The position numbers and the translations under genes are program-made. From JACDAN01 sp035776735 (GTDB taxonomy: Bacteria; Actinomycetota; Thermoleophilia; Gaiellales; Gaiellaceae), in assembly GCA_035776735.1 (NCBI GenBank), contig DASSSO010000148.1:1-25196 (forward strand): a stretch of DNA of 25,196 nt, read 5' to 3'. Below are positions 8,812 through 14,518 of the stretch, one piece after another. Below the pieces are notes generated by a model. That model searched no databases. It saw only the letters and a program-made list of their open reading frames with translations, and had not been told where the DNA came from. How positions within the stretch are numbered: position 1 is the stretch's first letter; every line of letters begins with the position of its first letter.

Positions 8812-9312
8812 ATGAAGCCGATCACCTACTCGTTGCAGTTCCGCGGGCGCGCATCGTCAAGCGGTCCCGGTCGTCTTCGGCTCAGCCTGACCGCTCCGAG
8901 CTCGGCGCTTGTGACCAGCCTGGGTCCGGACGGAGTGCAGGGCGCGTTCGAAGACGTTGCGGGCGGCGACGCGACCCTCGAGGCAGAGCTGTCGCTCCGC
9001 GAGCATTCGGCGTTCGACGACGCAGGCACGATCGAGTTCGGCCACGGGAACAGCGTCCGATTTCGCAGCCTGGGGCTCGGCCGGCTCGTCGAGTGTGCGG
9101 ATCGCAATCTGAGGCACGGCACAGTCATACGCGAGGTCGAGGGAGGGAACGGCCAGTTTGAGCGGGCCGAAGGCCTCATCACGTCCAACTTCCTCGTCAG
9201 CGACACGGGCGAGGTCACCGACAACCACCTCGGGCTGATCTTCGTCCACAAGCGGCGCTCCGAAGCAGCAGCGATACCTCCACGCGAAGGAACGAAGGGA
9301 GAGCAGCCGTGA
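8812..9312 (+). CDS. Small beta-rich protein, possible allene-oxide-cyclase-like barrel
   Basis: The 166-residue product has no signal peptide or membrane segment. I do not recognise it firmly. Alternating hydrophobic strands and the C-terminal pattern GGNGQFERAEGLITSNF, then DTGEVTDNHLGLIFV, resemble the end of allene-oxide-cyclase/dirigent-like barrels, where G-x-G-x-F-x-x-A-x-G-x-x-T is common. This is a pattern match, not an assignment. A GTG three bases upstream (8809) is the other possible start. It is the first gene after the divergent LuxR-type regulator and is followed 85 bases later by an exported PD40 protein with its own ribosome-binding site. Confidence 0.6.
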   Translation: MKPITYSLQFRGRASSSGPGRLRLSLTAPSSALVTSLGPDGVQGAFEDVAGGDATLEAELSLREHSAFDDAGTIEFGHGNSVRFRSLGLGRLVECADRNLRHGTVIREVEGGNGQFERAEGLITSNFLVSDTGEVTDNHLGLIFVHKRRSEAAAIPPREGTKGEQP

Positions 9313-9384
9313 GTCCGCGTGGAGCGTGGCGGTTGCCTACCCGGGTGAGGGCGGGGCGGTTGACCAGCGAAAGCACCCATCGAC

Positions 9385-9392
9385 GAAAGGGG
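9385..9392 (+). promoter_or_regulatory. Ribosome-binding site fixing the 9398 start
   Basis: GAAAGGGG ends five bases before the ATG at 9398. It decides for this start over the in-frame ATG at 9326, which would put 24 polar residues before the signal peptide. Confidence 0.75.
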
Positions 9393-9397
9393 CACCA

Positions 9398-10474
9398 ATG
9401 CGCAAGCTAATCGCTCTCGGATTGGTCGCGACTATGGCCGCGCTGGCGGCGCTTTCCACGCTGCCCGCCGGTGCGACGGTATCCGGACCGAACGGAAAGA
9501 TCGTCTTCGTCGGCCAGGAGACGAGCTTCACGATCGACCCCGATGGATCGGACCGCAATCAGATCGGACCCGTCGGGAGCACCTTCTGCACTACCTGGTC
9601 GCCGGACAGCAGCAAGGTCCTCTGCAACCTCTTCAGCGAGGAGGGGGGCCAGCCGGCGACCGCTAACCCGGACGGGTCCGGCTTGACCCTTTTCAACCCG
9701 AACCTGCCGCTCGCTTGCCTGAACTGGTCGCCCGTCGGCACCCGACTCCTGTGCACCACCCCGGAGGAGGCGAACCCGGCCGAGGCGGGCCTCTACACGG
9801 TTCGATCATCCGACGCGGGCGACCTCGTGCGGGTCAGCGCCACCCCGCCTGGCGGCTTCGATATCGGCTACGGCTACTCCCCGGACGGCTCCCGGATCCT
9901 GTACGCCCGGTTCGACTCGAGCGATAACGGCACCCTGTTCTCGGTGAAGCCCGACGGGAGCGATCCAGTCCAGCTGAGCCCCACAGGGCTCTCGGTGATC
10001 GATCTCGGCTTCTTCGATCGGATTGGGGCGGACTGGTCGCCCAATGGGTCATACGTTGTGTTCGCCGCGCAGAAGCTGTCGAGCCGGAGATTCACAACTG
10101 CACTCTTCGTCGTGAACGCCGACGGGACGGGCCTGCGTCAGATCACCCCGTCGGGCCTCGGTGCTATCTCCGCCCAGTGGTCGCCGAACGGTGGCCTGAT
10201 CGCCTTCACCAGCTGTTGCAGCGGCCCCAAGGCGTGGGTCGTTCATCCGGACGGAACCGGGCTCACACGGGTCTCGACGCCAGTCGACCGCGCCGTGTTC
10301 CTGACCCCGGTCTGGTCACCCGACAGCACCAAGCTCCTCTTCAACAGAGTGGACCGCAACGGCCGAATCTCCCTGTGGACCGCGAACACCAACGGCTCGG
10401 GACTGTCGAAGCTGACGGACGTCAGCAGTGCCTTCCCGGCCTCGTACGCGTGGGGGAGCGCACCCGCTGATTGA
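9398..10474 (+). CDS. Exported PD40 beta-propeller protein
   Basis: The 358-residue product starts with a classical signal peptide (MRKLIALGLVATMAALAAL, probable cut after PAGA) and continues with NGKIVFVGQE, the first propeller strand. PD40 blades follow: TWSPDSSKVLC, NWSPVGTRLLC, GYSPDGSRILY, DWSPNGSYVVF, QWSPNGGLIAF and VWSPDSTKLLF, each joined by DGSG/DGTG turns. Six blades suggest a closed propeller. The protein is related to those at 1463 and 3601 but its blades are closer to one another and it is on the other strand. No catalytic residues are visible; extracellular ligand binding is inferred. A perfect 30-bp palindrome follows 26 bases after the stop. Confidence 0.88.
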   Translation: MRKLIALGLVATMAALAALSTLPAGATVSGPNGKIVFVGQETSFTIDPDGSDRNQIGPVGSTFCTTWSPDSSKVLCNLFSEEGGQPATANPDGSGLTLFNPNLPLACLNWSPVGTRLLCTTPEEANPAEAGLYTVRSSDAGDLVRVSATPPGGFDIGYGYSPDGSRILYARFDSSDNGTLFSVKPDGSDPVQLSPTGLSVIDLGFFDRIGADWSPNGSYVVFAAQKLSSRRFTTALFVVNADGTGLRQITPSGLGAISAQWSPNGGLIAFTSCCSGPKAWVVHPDGTGLTRVSTPVDRAVFLTPVWSPDSTKLLFNRVDRNGRISLWTANTNGSGLSKLTDVSSAFPASYAWGSAPAD

Positions 10475-10500
10475 GTAGGCATCCCGCGAGTCTGTGAGCT

Positions 10501-10530
10501 GGCGGGCGGTTCGGCGCCGAACCGCCCGCC
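10501..10530 (+). terminator. Perfect 30-bp palindrome, 3' hairpin of PD40 gene
   Basis: GGCGGGCGGTTCGGC (10501-10515) is followed directly by its exact reverse complement (10516-10530). As RNA it would form a very stable hairpin with a minimal loop. There is no T-run, so it may stabilise the 3' end, end transcription in a factor-assisted way, or be a protein-binding site. Confidence 0.6.
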
Positions 10531-10556
10531 CGGCGCACCGCATTGTCGAGCCGCCT

Positions 10557-10770
10557 CGGCTGCAAGCGTTCTGCAAAGGGGTTCCGCGCGGGTGCCGCTG
10601 TGTTCCGCCTCAGTGCAACGGCTGGAGCCAGATCTCGCATGGAACCTGCATTACGGCGGAATGCGGCGGAAACCGAGACACACATGCGAGGCGGCTCATA
10701 ACCCGGAGGTCGGAGGTTCAAATCCTGCCCCCGCTACTCCAAAAAAGGCCCGCAACCGCAGGCCTTTCTT
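10557..10770 (+). repeat. tRNA-3'-half/terminator element C (best copy)
   Basis: The left box GCTGCAAGCGTTCTGC lies at 10559-10574. The tRNA-like part at 10695-10738 begins with CTCATAACCCGGAGGTC, an initiator-tRNA anticodon loop with CAT at 10697-10699, continues through TTCAAATCCTGC and ends CCCCCGCTACT. The anticodon stem 5' side is not complementary beyond two pairs and no D-arm precedes it, so it is a 3' half only. The T-stem has one mismatch. It shares its upstream tract (10651-10694) with element D. Confidence 0.78.
10744..10770 (+). terminator. Intrinsic terminator of element C (bidirectional)
   Basis: AAAGGCC (10744-10750) pairs with GGCCTTT (10761-10767) around a 10-base loop with some further inner pairing. 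An A-run precedes it and TTTCTT follows. It sits between the converging PD40 and ANTAR genes. Confidence 0.75.
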
Positions 10771-10806
10771 ACAAGCCGGGCTCGGCGAATCGGGTTTCGG
10801 TATGGC

Positions 10807-11424
10807 TCAGGTTTGTGCCGGCGCGGGACTCGGTGCGGGCTCCGACGACGGGGACAGCAACAGGAGATGGCTGTCGACGATCGCCTGCGCGACGTCGACG
10901 ACCTTCCGGCCGTTGTGTTGCGAGTGGCTTCGCAGCATCTCAAAGGCCCGATCGGCGTCGATCGCGTGCCGCGCCATCAGGATGCCTTTCGCCTGCTCGA
11001 TCAGCGCCCGCCGACCGAAGGCGCCCTGGAGGCTCTGGTACTCCGCGAACCTCTGCAGGGTGATGTCGATCGCGCTTTGGAGTTCGGCGGCGTCGCCGTC
11101 CACGATGTAGGCGAAGACGCCGCGCTTTGCCGCTTCCCGGACGTATTCCGGGTCCTTGGCAGACAGCAGCGCGATCACTGGGCATGAGGCTTCGCGGACG
11201 ATCTCGGTGATCAACTCGAGGGCGTGCTCCGAGCTCAGCCCGAGGCCGACCAGCGCCACGTCCGGCCGTTCCCTCTCGGTCGCTGCACCGACTTCCTTGA
11301 CGTAGATCTCGCGGGCGATCACCTCGTGGCCGAGCGCCGCGACGACCTGAGCGAGCAGCTCGAGCCGGTCTCGTCTTTCGTTTGCGATCAGGACCCGAAG
11401 CGGGTGCGGCTCGCTCTCGACCAT
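10807..11424 (-). CDS. ANTAR-domain RNA-binding regulator with degenerate receiver
   Basis: The 205-residue product has a response-regulator-like receiver fold (about 9-120: strands RVLIANE, PDVALVGLG, PVIALLSA, FAYIVDG) and an ANTAR domain (about 135-190: LIEQAKGILMARHAID, AFEMLRSHSQ, VDVAQAIV). ANTAR proteins bind paired hairpins in nascent RNA and prevent termination. The receiver lacks the phosphoacceptor Asp (Gly at 60, where PDVxLxD is usual) and the conserved Lys near strand 5 (Asp instead), so it is a pseudo-receiver that probably does not take phosphate in the usual way. GAGGA lies nine bases before the ATG. It faces a histidine kinase gene (12027) across a hairpin-rich gap, so a functional pair, as with other kinase/ANTAR pairs, is inferred. 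The Pro/Ala/Ser-rich tail of 12 residues is unstructured. Confidence 0.9.
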   Translation of the reverse strand: MVESEPHPLRVLIANERRDRLELLAQVVAALGHEVIAREIYVKEVGAATERERPDVALVGLGLSSEHALELITEIVREASCPVIALLSAKDPEYVREAAKRGVFAYIVDGDAAELQSAIDITLQRFAEYQSLQGAFGRRALIEQAKGILMARHAIDADRAFEMLRSHSQHNGRKVVDVAQAIVDSHLLLLSPSSEPAPSPAPAQT

Positions 11425-11509
11425 GTCAGCAGGTCCTCGGCGCTCGCGCCAGCTGAGAGAGAGCCCTCGACCCTCGAAATGCGGCCGTTCTCCGAGACAC
11501 GATCATGCC

Positions 11510-11528
11510 CACTCGCCCCCTGCGAGTG
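11510..11528. promoter_or_regulatory. Perfect 7-bp dyad in ANTAR leader region
   Basis: CACTCGC (11510-11516) and GCGAGTG (11522-11528) flank CCCCT. On the minus strand, as part of the ANTAR leader, the loop reads AGGGG. It could be an operator or an RNA hairpin. Confidence 0.4.
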
Positions 11529-11569
11529 AGAGGAACGGCGCGAGTGTAGCGCACCCTGCTCGCCGCGAT

Positions 11570-11587
11570 CCGGCCGATTTCGGCCGG
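11570..11587. promoter_or_regulatory. Perfect 8-bp dyad
   Basis: CCGGCCGA-TT-TCGGCCGG, 60 bases from the dyad at 11510 and just before the AT-rich TATTTT. Its 18-base length and full symmetry fit a dimeric repressor site or a hairpin. Confidence 0.4.
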
Positions 11588-11704
11588 TCTGCTATTTTCA
11601 GCGCGGAGCGCCACAACCCCTTGGCGCGGCGAGGCAGAGGCGGGTCATAGCCACCGATCCCGCCGAGAGGTCCAACCTCAGCAAGCAGGCTGGAGCAGTA
11701 TCTG

Positions 11705-11728
11705 GCCGACCACAAACGAGCGGTCGGC
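11705..11728 (+). promoter_or_regulatory. Leader hairpin before the kinase operon
   Basis: GCCGACC (11705-11711) pairs perfectly with GGTCGGC (11722-11728) around a 10-base loop ACAAACGAGC. It ends 17 bases before the GGGAGGG ribosome-binding site (11746-11752), so it could influence translation or be a target of the ANTAR protein; this is inference. Confidence 0.45.
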
Positions 11729-11757
11729 GAAGAGACTTCCAAGCTGGGAGGGCCTAG

Positions 11758-12030
11758 ATGGTGGAGATCCGCGTCTCGGTCGCCGACCTGACCGGCGCCC
11801 CGCTGCTCATGCGGCGGCTCGCCAGGCTCTTCGACTCGTCTTCGATCTCGTTGGACCGGCCGCACAGGGAGGTGCGGGTCGAATCCGAGTGGGAGTCTCG
11901 CGCAGTGATGGGCGTTGTCGAAGTCGTCGAGGAGTGGCTCGAGGAAGATGGCGGCGAATCGGCCACGTTGTCGATCGGAGACCGCTCGTACACGCTCTTC
12001 ACGTCGACTCCACTGACGGCGCACCATTGA
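11758..12030 (+). CDS. 90-aa protein, first gene of kinase operon, unknown function
   Basis: I do not recognise this protein. It is 90 residues, acidic, with no signal peptide, membrane segment or cysteine. Two short beta strands (EIRVSVADL, REVRVESEW) precede a helix (AVMGVVEVVEEWLEE) and two strands (ATLSIGDRSYTLF), suggesting a compact alpha/beta domain. The start is well supported: GGGAGGG ends five bases before the ATG. The stop TGA (12028-12030) overlaps a TTG in the kinase frame, so the two are likely translated together, and a role as partner, sensor or inhibitor of the kinase is inferred from that alone. Confidence 0.75.
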   Translation: MVEIRVSVADLTGAPLLMRRLARLFDSSSISLDRPHREVRVESEWESRAVMGVVEVVEEWLEEDGGESATLSIGDRSYTLFTSTPLTAHH

Positions 12031-13175
12031 TCGGCGTCGCGCCTCGTCGCAGGAACACACTCGACGTCGTCGAACGCGTCTCCCTCGCCGGCCGGGGTGG
12101 CGTCACGGCGTCTGCCTTTCTCGAACGCGTGTGCGGCACACTCGCGGAAGCGCTCGACTTCGAGTCCGTTTCGGCTTTCCGGTACGACGCCGAAGCCCAG
12201 GAGGTCACCGAGATCGCCGTCTCCGGTGCCGCCCCGGCCGATCGTCTGGATCGCCAACCGGTCGGGAGCGTCTCGTTACTCGTGGAGGCGCGGGAAACCC
12301 AGAACCTCGTTCTCCGCTTCGCCGGAGACGTCGGCCCGGCATTCGCCCTTCCGCTGACCAGCGGGAACCGATGTCTCGCCTTCGTCTGCGGGACGGGCGG
12401 CGCGCCGGTGTCCACCGAAACCGATTGGGACGGGCTCGCGACCATCGGTGTTGTCGCCGCGACCTTGCTCGAAAATGCGCTCGTTCGGGAGGAGATGCAG
12501 GACCTCGACACTCTGCGGGGCGAGTTCGTCGCGCTCGCTGCGCACGAGCTGCGGAGCCCGTTGTCGAGCATCTACGGCATCTCCGTCACGCTGAACGAGC
12601 GAGAAGAGGAGTTGGCCGAATCACAGCGCCTGACGTTGCGGAACGCGCTCCGCGAACAGACGACCCGGATGCGGAACCTGGTCGAGCAGTTGCTCGACCT
12701 CTCTCGCCTCGACCTGGAGGCGATCCACATCTTCCCCGTGCCCCTTCGTCTCCGTCCAAAGATCGAGGAGCTGGTCCGGCCGCTCGCGGATACTCAGCCG
12801 GACGCTGTGACGATCGCGGTTCCAGCGGACCTCGAGGCCCTAGTGGATCCAGCGGCGCTCGATCGCGTGCTCTCGAACTTGATCGCGAATTCGTTGCGGC
12901 ACGGCAAGCCGCCAGTCACGATCACCGCGGTCGGGCACGACAGGCACCTCCGGTTGGCGGTGGAGGATCGGGGCGGAGGCGTTCCGCCTGAGTTCGTCCC
13001 TAGCCTCTTCGATCGGTTCACACGCAGCCCTGAGGCACGTCGCCAAGGCGACGGCTCCGGACTCGGGCTCGCGATCGCCCAGGCGTACGCTCGAGCTCAC
13101 GGAGGAGAGATCCTCTACGAGCCGGCGGTGCCGCGCGGAGCGCGGTTTGAGGTCGTAATCCCGCTTAGGGCCTAG
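12027..13175 (+). CDS. Cytoplasmic sensor histidine kinase with GAF-like domain
   Basis: From the TTG at 12027 the product has 382 residues. Residues about 25-150 look like a GAF domain (FLERVCGTLAEALDFESVSAF, then FALPLTSGNRCLAFV). HisKA follows with the H box AAHELRSPLSSIYG (His173), then HATPase_c with the N box (NLIANSLRHG), G1 (EDRGGGVP), F box (LFDRF) and G2 (GDGSGLGLAIAQAYA). No membrane segment is present, so it senses a cytoplasmic cue. The longer frame back to 11889 is rejected because its extra residues are an arginine-rich shadow of the 90-aa gene. The start is the least certain point: no ATG or GTG is nearby and coupling by the TTGA overlap is assumed. No conventional response regulator adjoins it; the divergent ANTAR protein is the likely partner. 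Confidence 0.88.
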   Translation: MIGVAPRRRNTLDVVERVSLAGRGGVTASAFLERVCGTLAEALDFESVSAFRYDAEAQEVTEIAVSGAAPADRLDRQPVGSVSLLVEARETQNLVLRFAGDVGPAFALPLTSGNRCLAFVCGTGGAPVSTETDWDGLATIGVVAATLLENALVREEMQDLDTLRGEFVALAAHELRSPLSSIYGISVTLNEREEELAESQRLTLRNALREQTTRMRNLVEQLLDLSRLDLEAIHIFPVPLRLRPKIEELVRPLADTQPDAVTIAVPADLEALVDPAALDRVLSNLIANSLRHGKPPVTITAVGHDRHLRLAVEDRGGGVPPEFVPSLFDRFTRSPEARRQGDGSGLGLAIAQAYARAHGGEILYEPAVPRGARFEVVIPLRA

Positions 13176-13327
13176 GAAGACGAGCACCGCTGGATGGAAA
13201 CGTTCAGCGCCGGCACGCCCACACCGACGCGATAGCGCTGAGGGCCCTCCCGTTTGGGGGAAGCGGCAGCCGGAGGCCGAGTGCCGCCGGCTGGTCAGCG
13301 AAAGCGCTCGCCCGGAGCCGGCGTTTC

Positions 13328-13440
13328 GGCGGAGTACGGCGGCATGCGTGTGCGCAATCGAGGCGGCTCGTAACCCGGAGGTCGCAGGTTCAAATCTGCC
13401 CCCGCTACTGGAAAGGCCCCGGAGACGGGGCCTTCTTCTT
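13328..13440 (+). repeat. tRNA-3'-half/terminator element D
   Basis: The tract at 13328-13366 (GGCGGAGTACGGCGG and following) resembles that before element C. The tRNA-like part at 13367-13409 begins CTCGTAACCCGGAGGTC, the same loop as in C but with CGT for CAT, and continues GCAGGTTCAAAT. One C has been lost after the T-loop, so the T-stem falls to four pairs. The end is CCCCCGCTACT. Confidence 0.75.
13413..13440 (+). terminator. Intrinsic terminator of element D
   Basis: AAGGCCCC (13413-13420) pairs perfectly with GGGGCCTT (13427-13434) around GGAGAC, and CTTCTT follows. It separates the converging kinase and methyltransferase genes. Confidence 0.78.
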
Positions 13441-13564
13441 GTCGCGGGCGCTGGTGGTGGCGCTCGATCCCGTGGAGCCGGATGCGACCAGGCGACGCTT
13501 CTCGTCGGGGCGAAGGCATCGAGCGACCAAAGGACGCAGCCCGGCTGACGGGCACGAATGCTGC

Positions 13565-14506
13565 TTAGAAACGCGAGCCGGAGCTCGCGGACTGGAAGCC
13601 GAAGCCCTTCTGGCCGATCGCGACACCGAAGCCGGGAAGCAGCGGAGCCCAGGAGGTTCGTGCGAATCCGGCCTCCTCGAAGAGCGCACGGAACTCCTCC
13701 GGCGTGTTCCAACCGATCCATCCGGGATCCGCGAACCGTCCGAGGGGCGCGCTCACTGCGTTGAACCACGCGGGCCCGGGGTCGATCACGCAGTAGAGGC
13801 CGCCGGGTCGCAGGCAGCGCAGGACGCCCGCCGCTGCGGCTGCGGGGTCCGGGTAATGGTGATGGGCGAGGGAGCTGTAGATCAGGTCGAACCTGCCGTG
13901 GAACCTCGGCGGGAGCCTGCAAACGTCCGCCTGGAAGAAGGCGCAGTTCTCGAGCCTGCGCGCGAGGGTCGACGAGTGCGCGGCTTTGACCATCCCTGCG
14001 GCCAGGTCGACCCCGACCACCTCGCCGTGCGGAACCAGTGCAGCGACGCGACGGAGCTCGCGGCCGGGGCCGCAGGCGGCGTCCATCACCCGTGCGTCGG
14101 GCGACAGGTACCGGCGGATGACGGCCAGGGCCTCGTCGAAGATCGGCGTCGAGAAGGGGCGCACCAAGATCTCGTAGAACTCCGCCAGCTCGTCGAACTC
14201 CTTGACGAGATGGTCATTCTCACTCGGCCCGTCGAGCAGTACGGGCCGAGACAGGGTCCTCGAGAAATGGCGGCCAAGGCCCGGACGAGGAAGCCCGGTA
14301 GGCTCCTCGCCGAACGGCGGTCCCACGATGCTGACCCCACCTCGCTTCAGCACCTTTGCCGGATACAGAACGCTCGCGGCATACCACCACAGCGCGCCGA
14401 CGAGATATCCCTCGGCGACCTGCCTGGGGCCGAGCTTGCGAAGGATCCGAGCGCCGCGCGAGACAGCGCCCTCGCGACCACCGTCGGGTCCGCGCGCTTC
14501 GTGCAC
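13565..14506 (-). CDS. Class I SAM-dependent methyltransferase
   Basis: The 313-residue product carries the UbiE/Methyltransf_11-type core: motif I VMDAACGPGREL (Gly-rich SAM loop at 142-148), the acidic strand VVGVDLAAGMV, motif II-like ADVCRLPPRF, FDLIYSSLAHHHYPD and LRPGG. The N-terminal 100 residues are an unassigned extension with a hydrophobic patch (VGALWWYAASVLYP) that might touch the membrane. Substrate cannot be read; a small or lipid-like molecule is typical of the family. The GTG start at 14506 lies 12 bases after the stop of the trehalose-synthase-like gene, so the two form an operon. No good ribosome-binding site is visible, so a later start is possible. Confidence 0.82.
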   Translation of the reverse strand: MHEARGPDGGREGAVSRGARILRKLGPRQVAEGYLVGALWWYAASVLYPAKVLKRGGVSIVGPPFGEEPTGLPRPGLGRHFSRTLSRPVLLDGPSENDHLVKEFDELAEFYEILVRPFSTPIFDEALAVIRRYLSPDARVMDAACGPGRELRRVAALVPHGEVVGVDLAAGMVKAAHSSTLARRLENCAFFQADVCRLPPRFHGRFDLIYSSLAHHHYPDPAAAAAGVLRCLRPGGLYCVIDPGPAWFNAVSAPLGRFADPGWIGWNTPEEFRALFEEAGFARTSWAPLLPGFGVAIGQKGFGFQSASSGSRF

Positions 14507-14518
14507 TGCGAACTGAAG

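Larger units (their letters stand above)
10475..10806. other. 332-base gene-free stretch with palindrome and element C
   Basis: Between the convergent ends of the PD40 gene and the ANTAR gene there is no credible gene. The stretch holds the 30-bp palindrome (10501-10530) and tRNA-like element C with its terminator (10557-10770). Confidence 0.7.
11425..11757. promoter_or_regulatory. 333-base divergent intergenic region with several dyads
   Basis: No gene is seen here. It contains dyads at 11510-11528 and 11570-11587, a run of shorter hairpins between about 11627 and 11695 (for example GGCGGG/CCCGCC and GAGGT/ACCTC), and a perfect 7-bp hairpin at 11705-11728. A TATTTT at 11593-11598 is the only AT-rich -10-like hexamer. 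Both the ANTAR and the kinase transcripts must start here, so some of these structures lie in the leaders. Confidence 0.5.
13176..13564. other. 389-base gene-free stretch with hairpins and element D
   Basis: It lies between the converging kinase and methyltransferase genes. Two hairpins follow the kinase stop: TCAGCGC/GCGCTGA (13204-13210 with 13235-13241) and CAGCCGG/CCGGCTG (13267-13273 with 13287-13293). Element D and its terminator occupy about 13328-13440. Nothing gene-like is seen from 13441 to 13564. Confidence 0.6.

Noticed and set aside
10422..10721. Minus-strand protein with NLRPPGYEP, and relatives at 1100-1432 (GAGFKPATSGL) and 13295-13555
   Set aside because: These are antisense readings through the tRNA-like T-arm, a familiar source of false proteins in databases. 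They lack ribosome-binding sites and real domains.
11627..11700. Known riboswitch class before the kinase operon
   Set aside because: Several small hairpins are possible, but I could not match the conserved cores of riboswitch families I know.
11889..12026. Earlier start for the histidine kinase
   Set aside because: The extra residues are arginine-rich and lie out of frame over the 90-aa gene, which has a strong ribosome-binding site.
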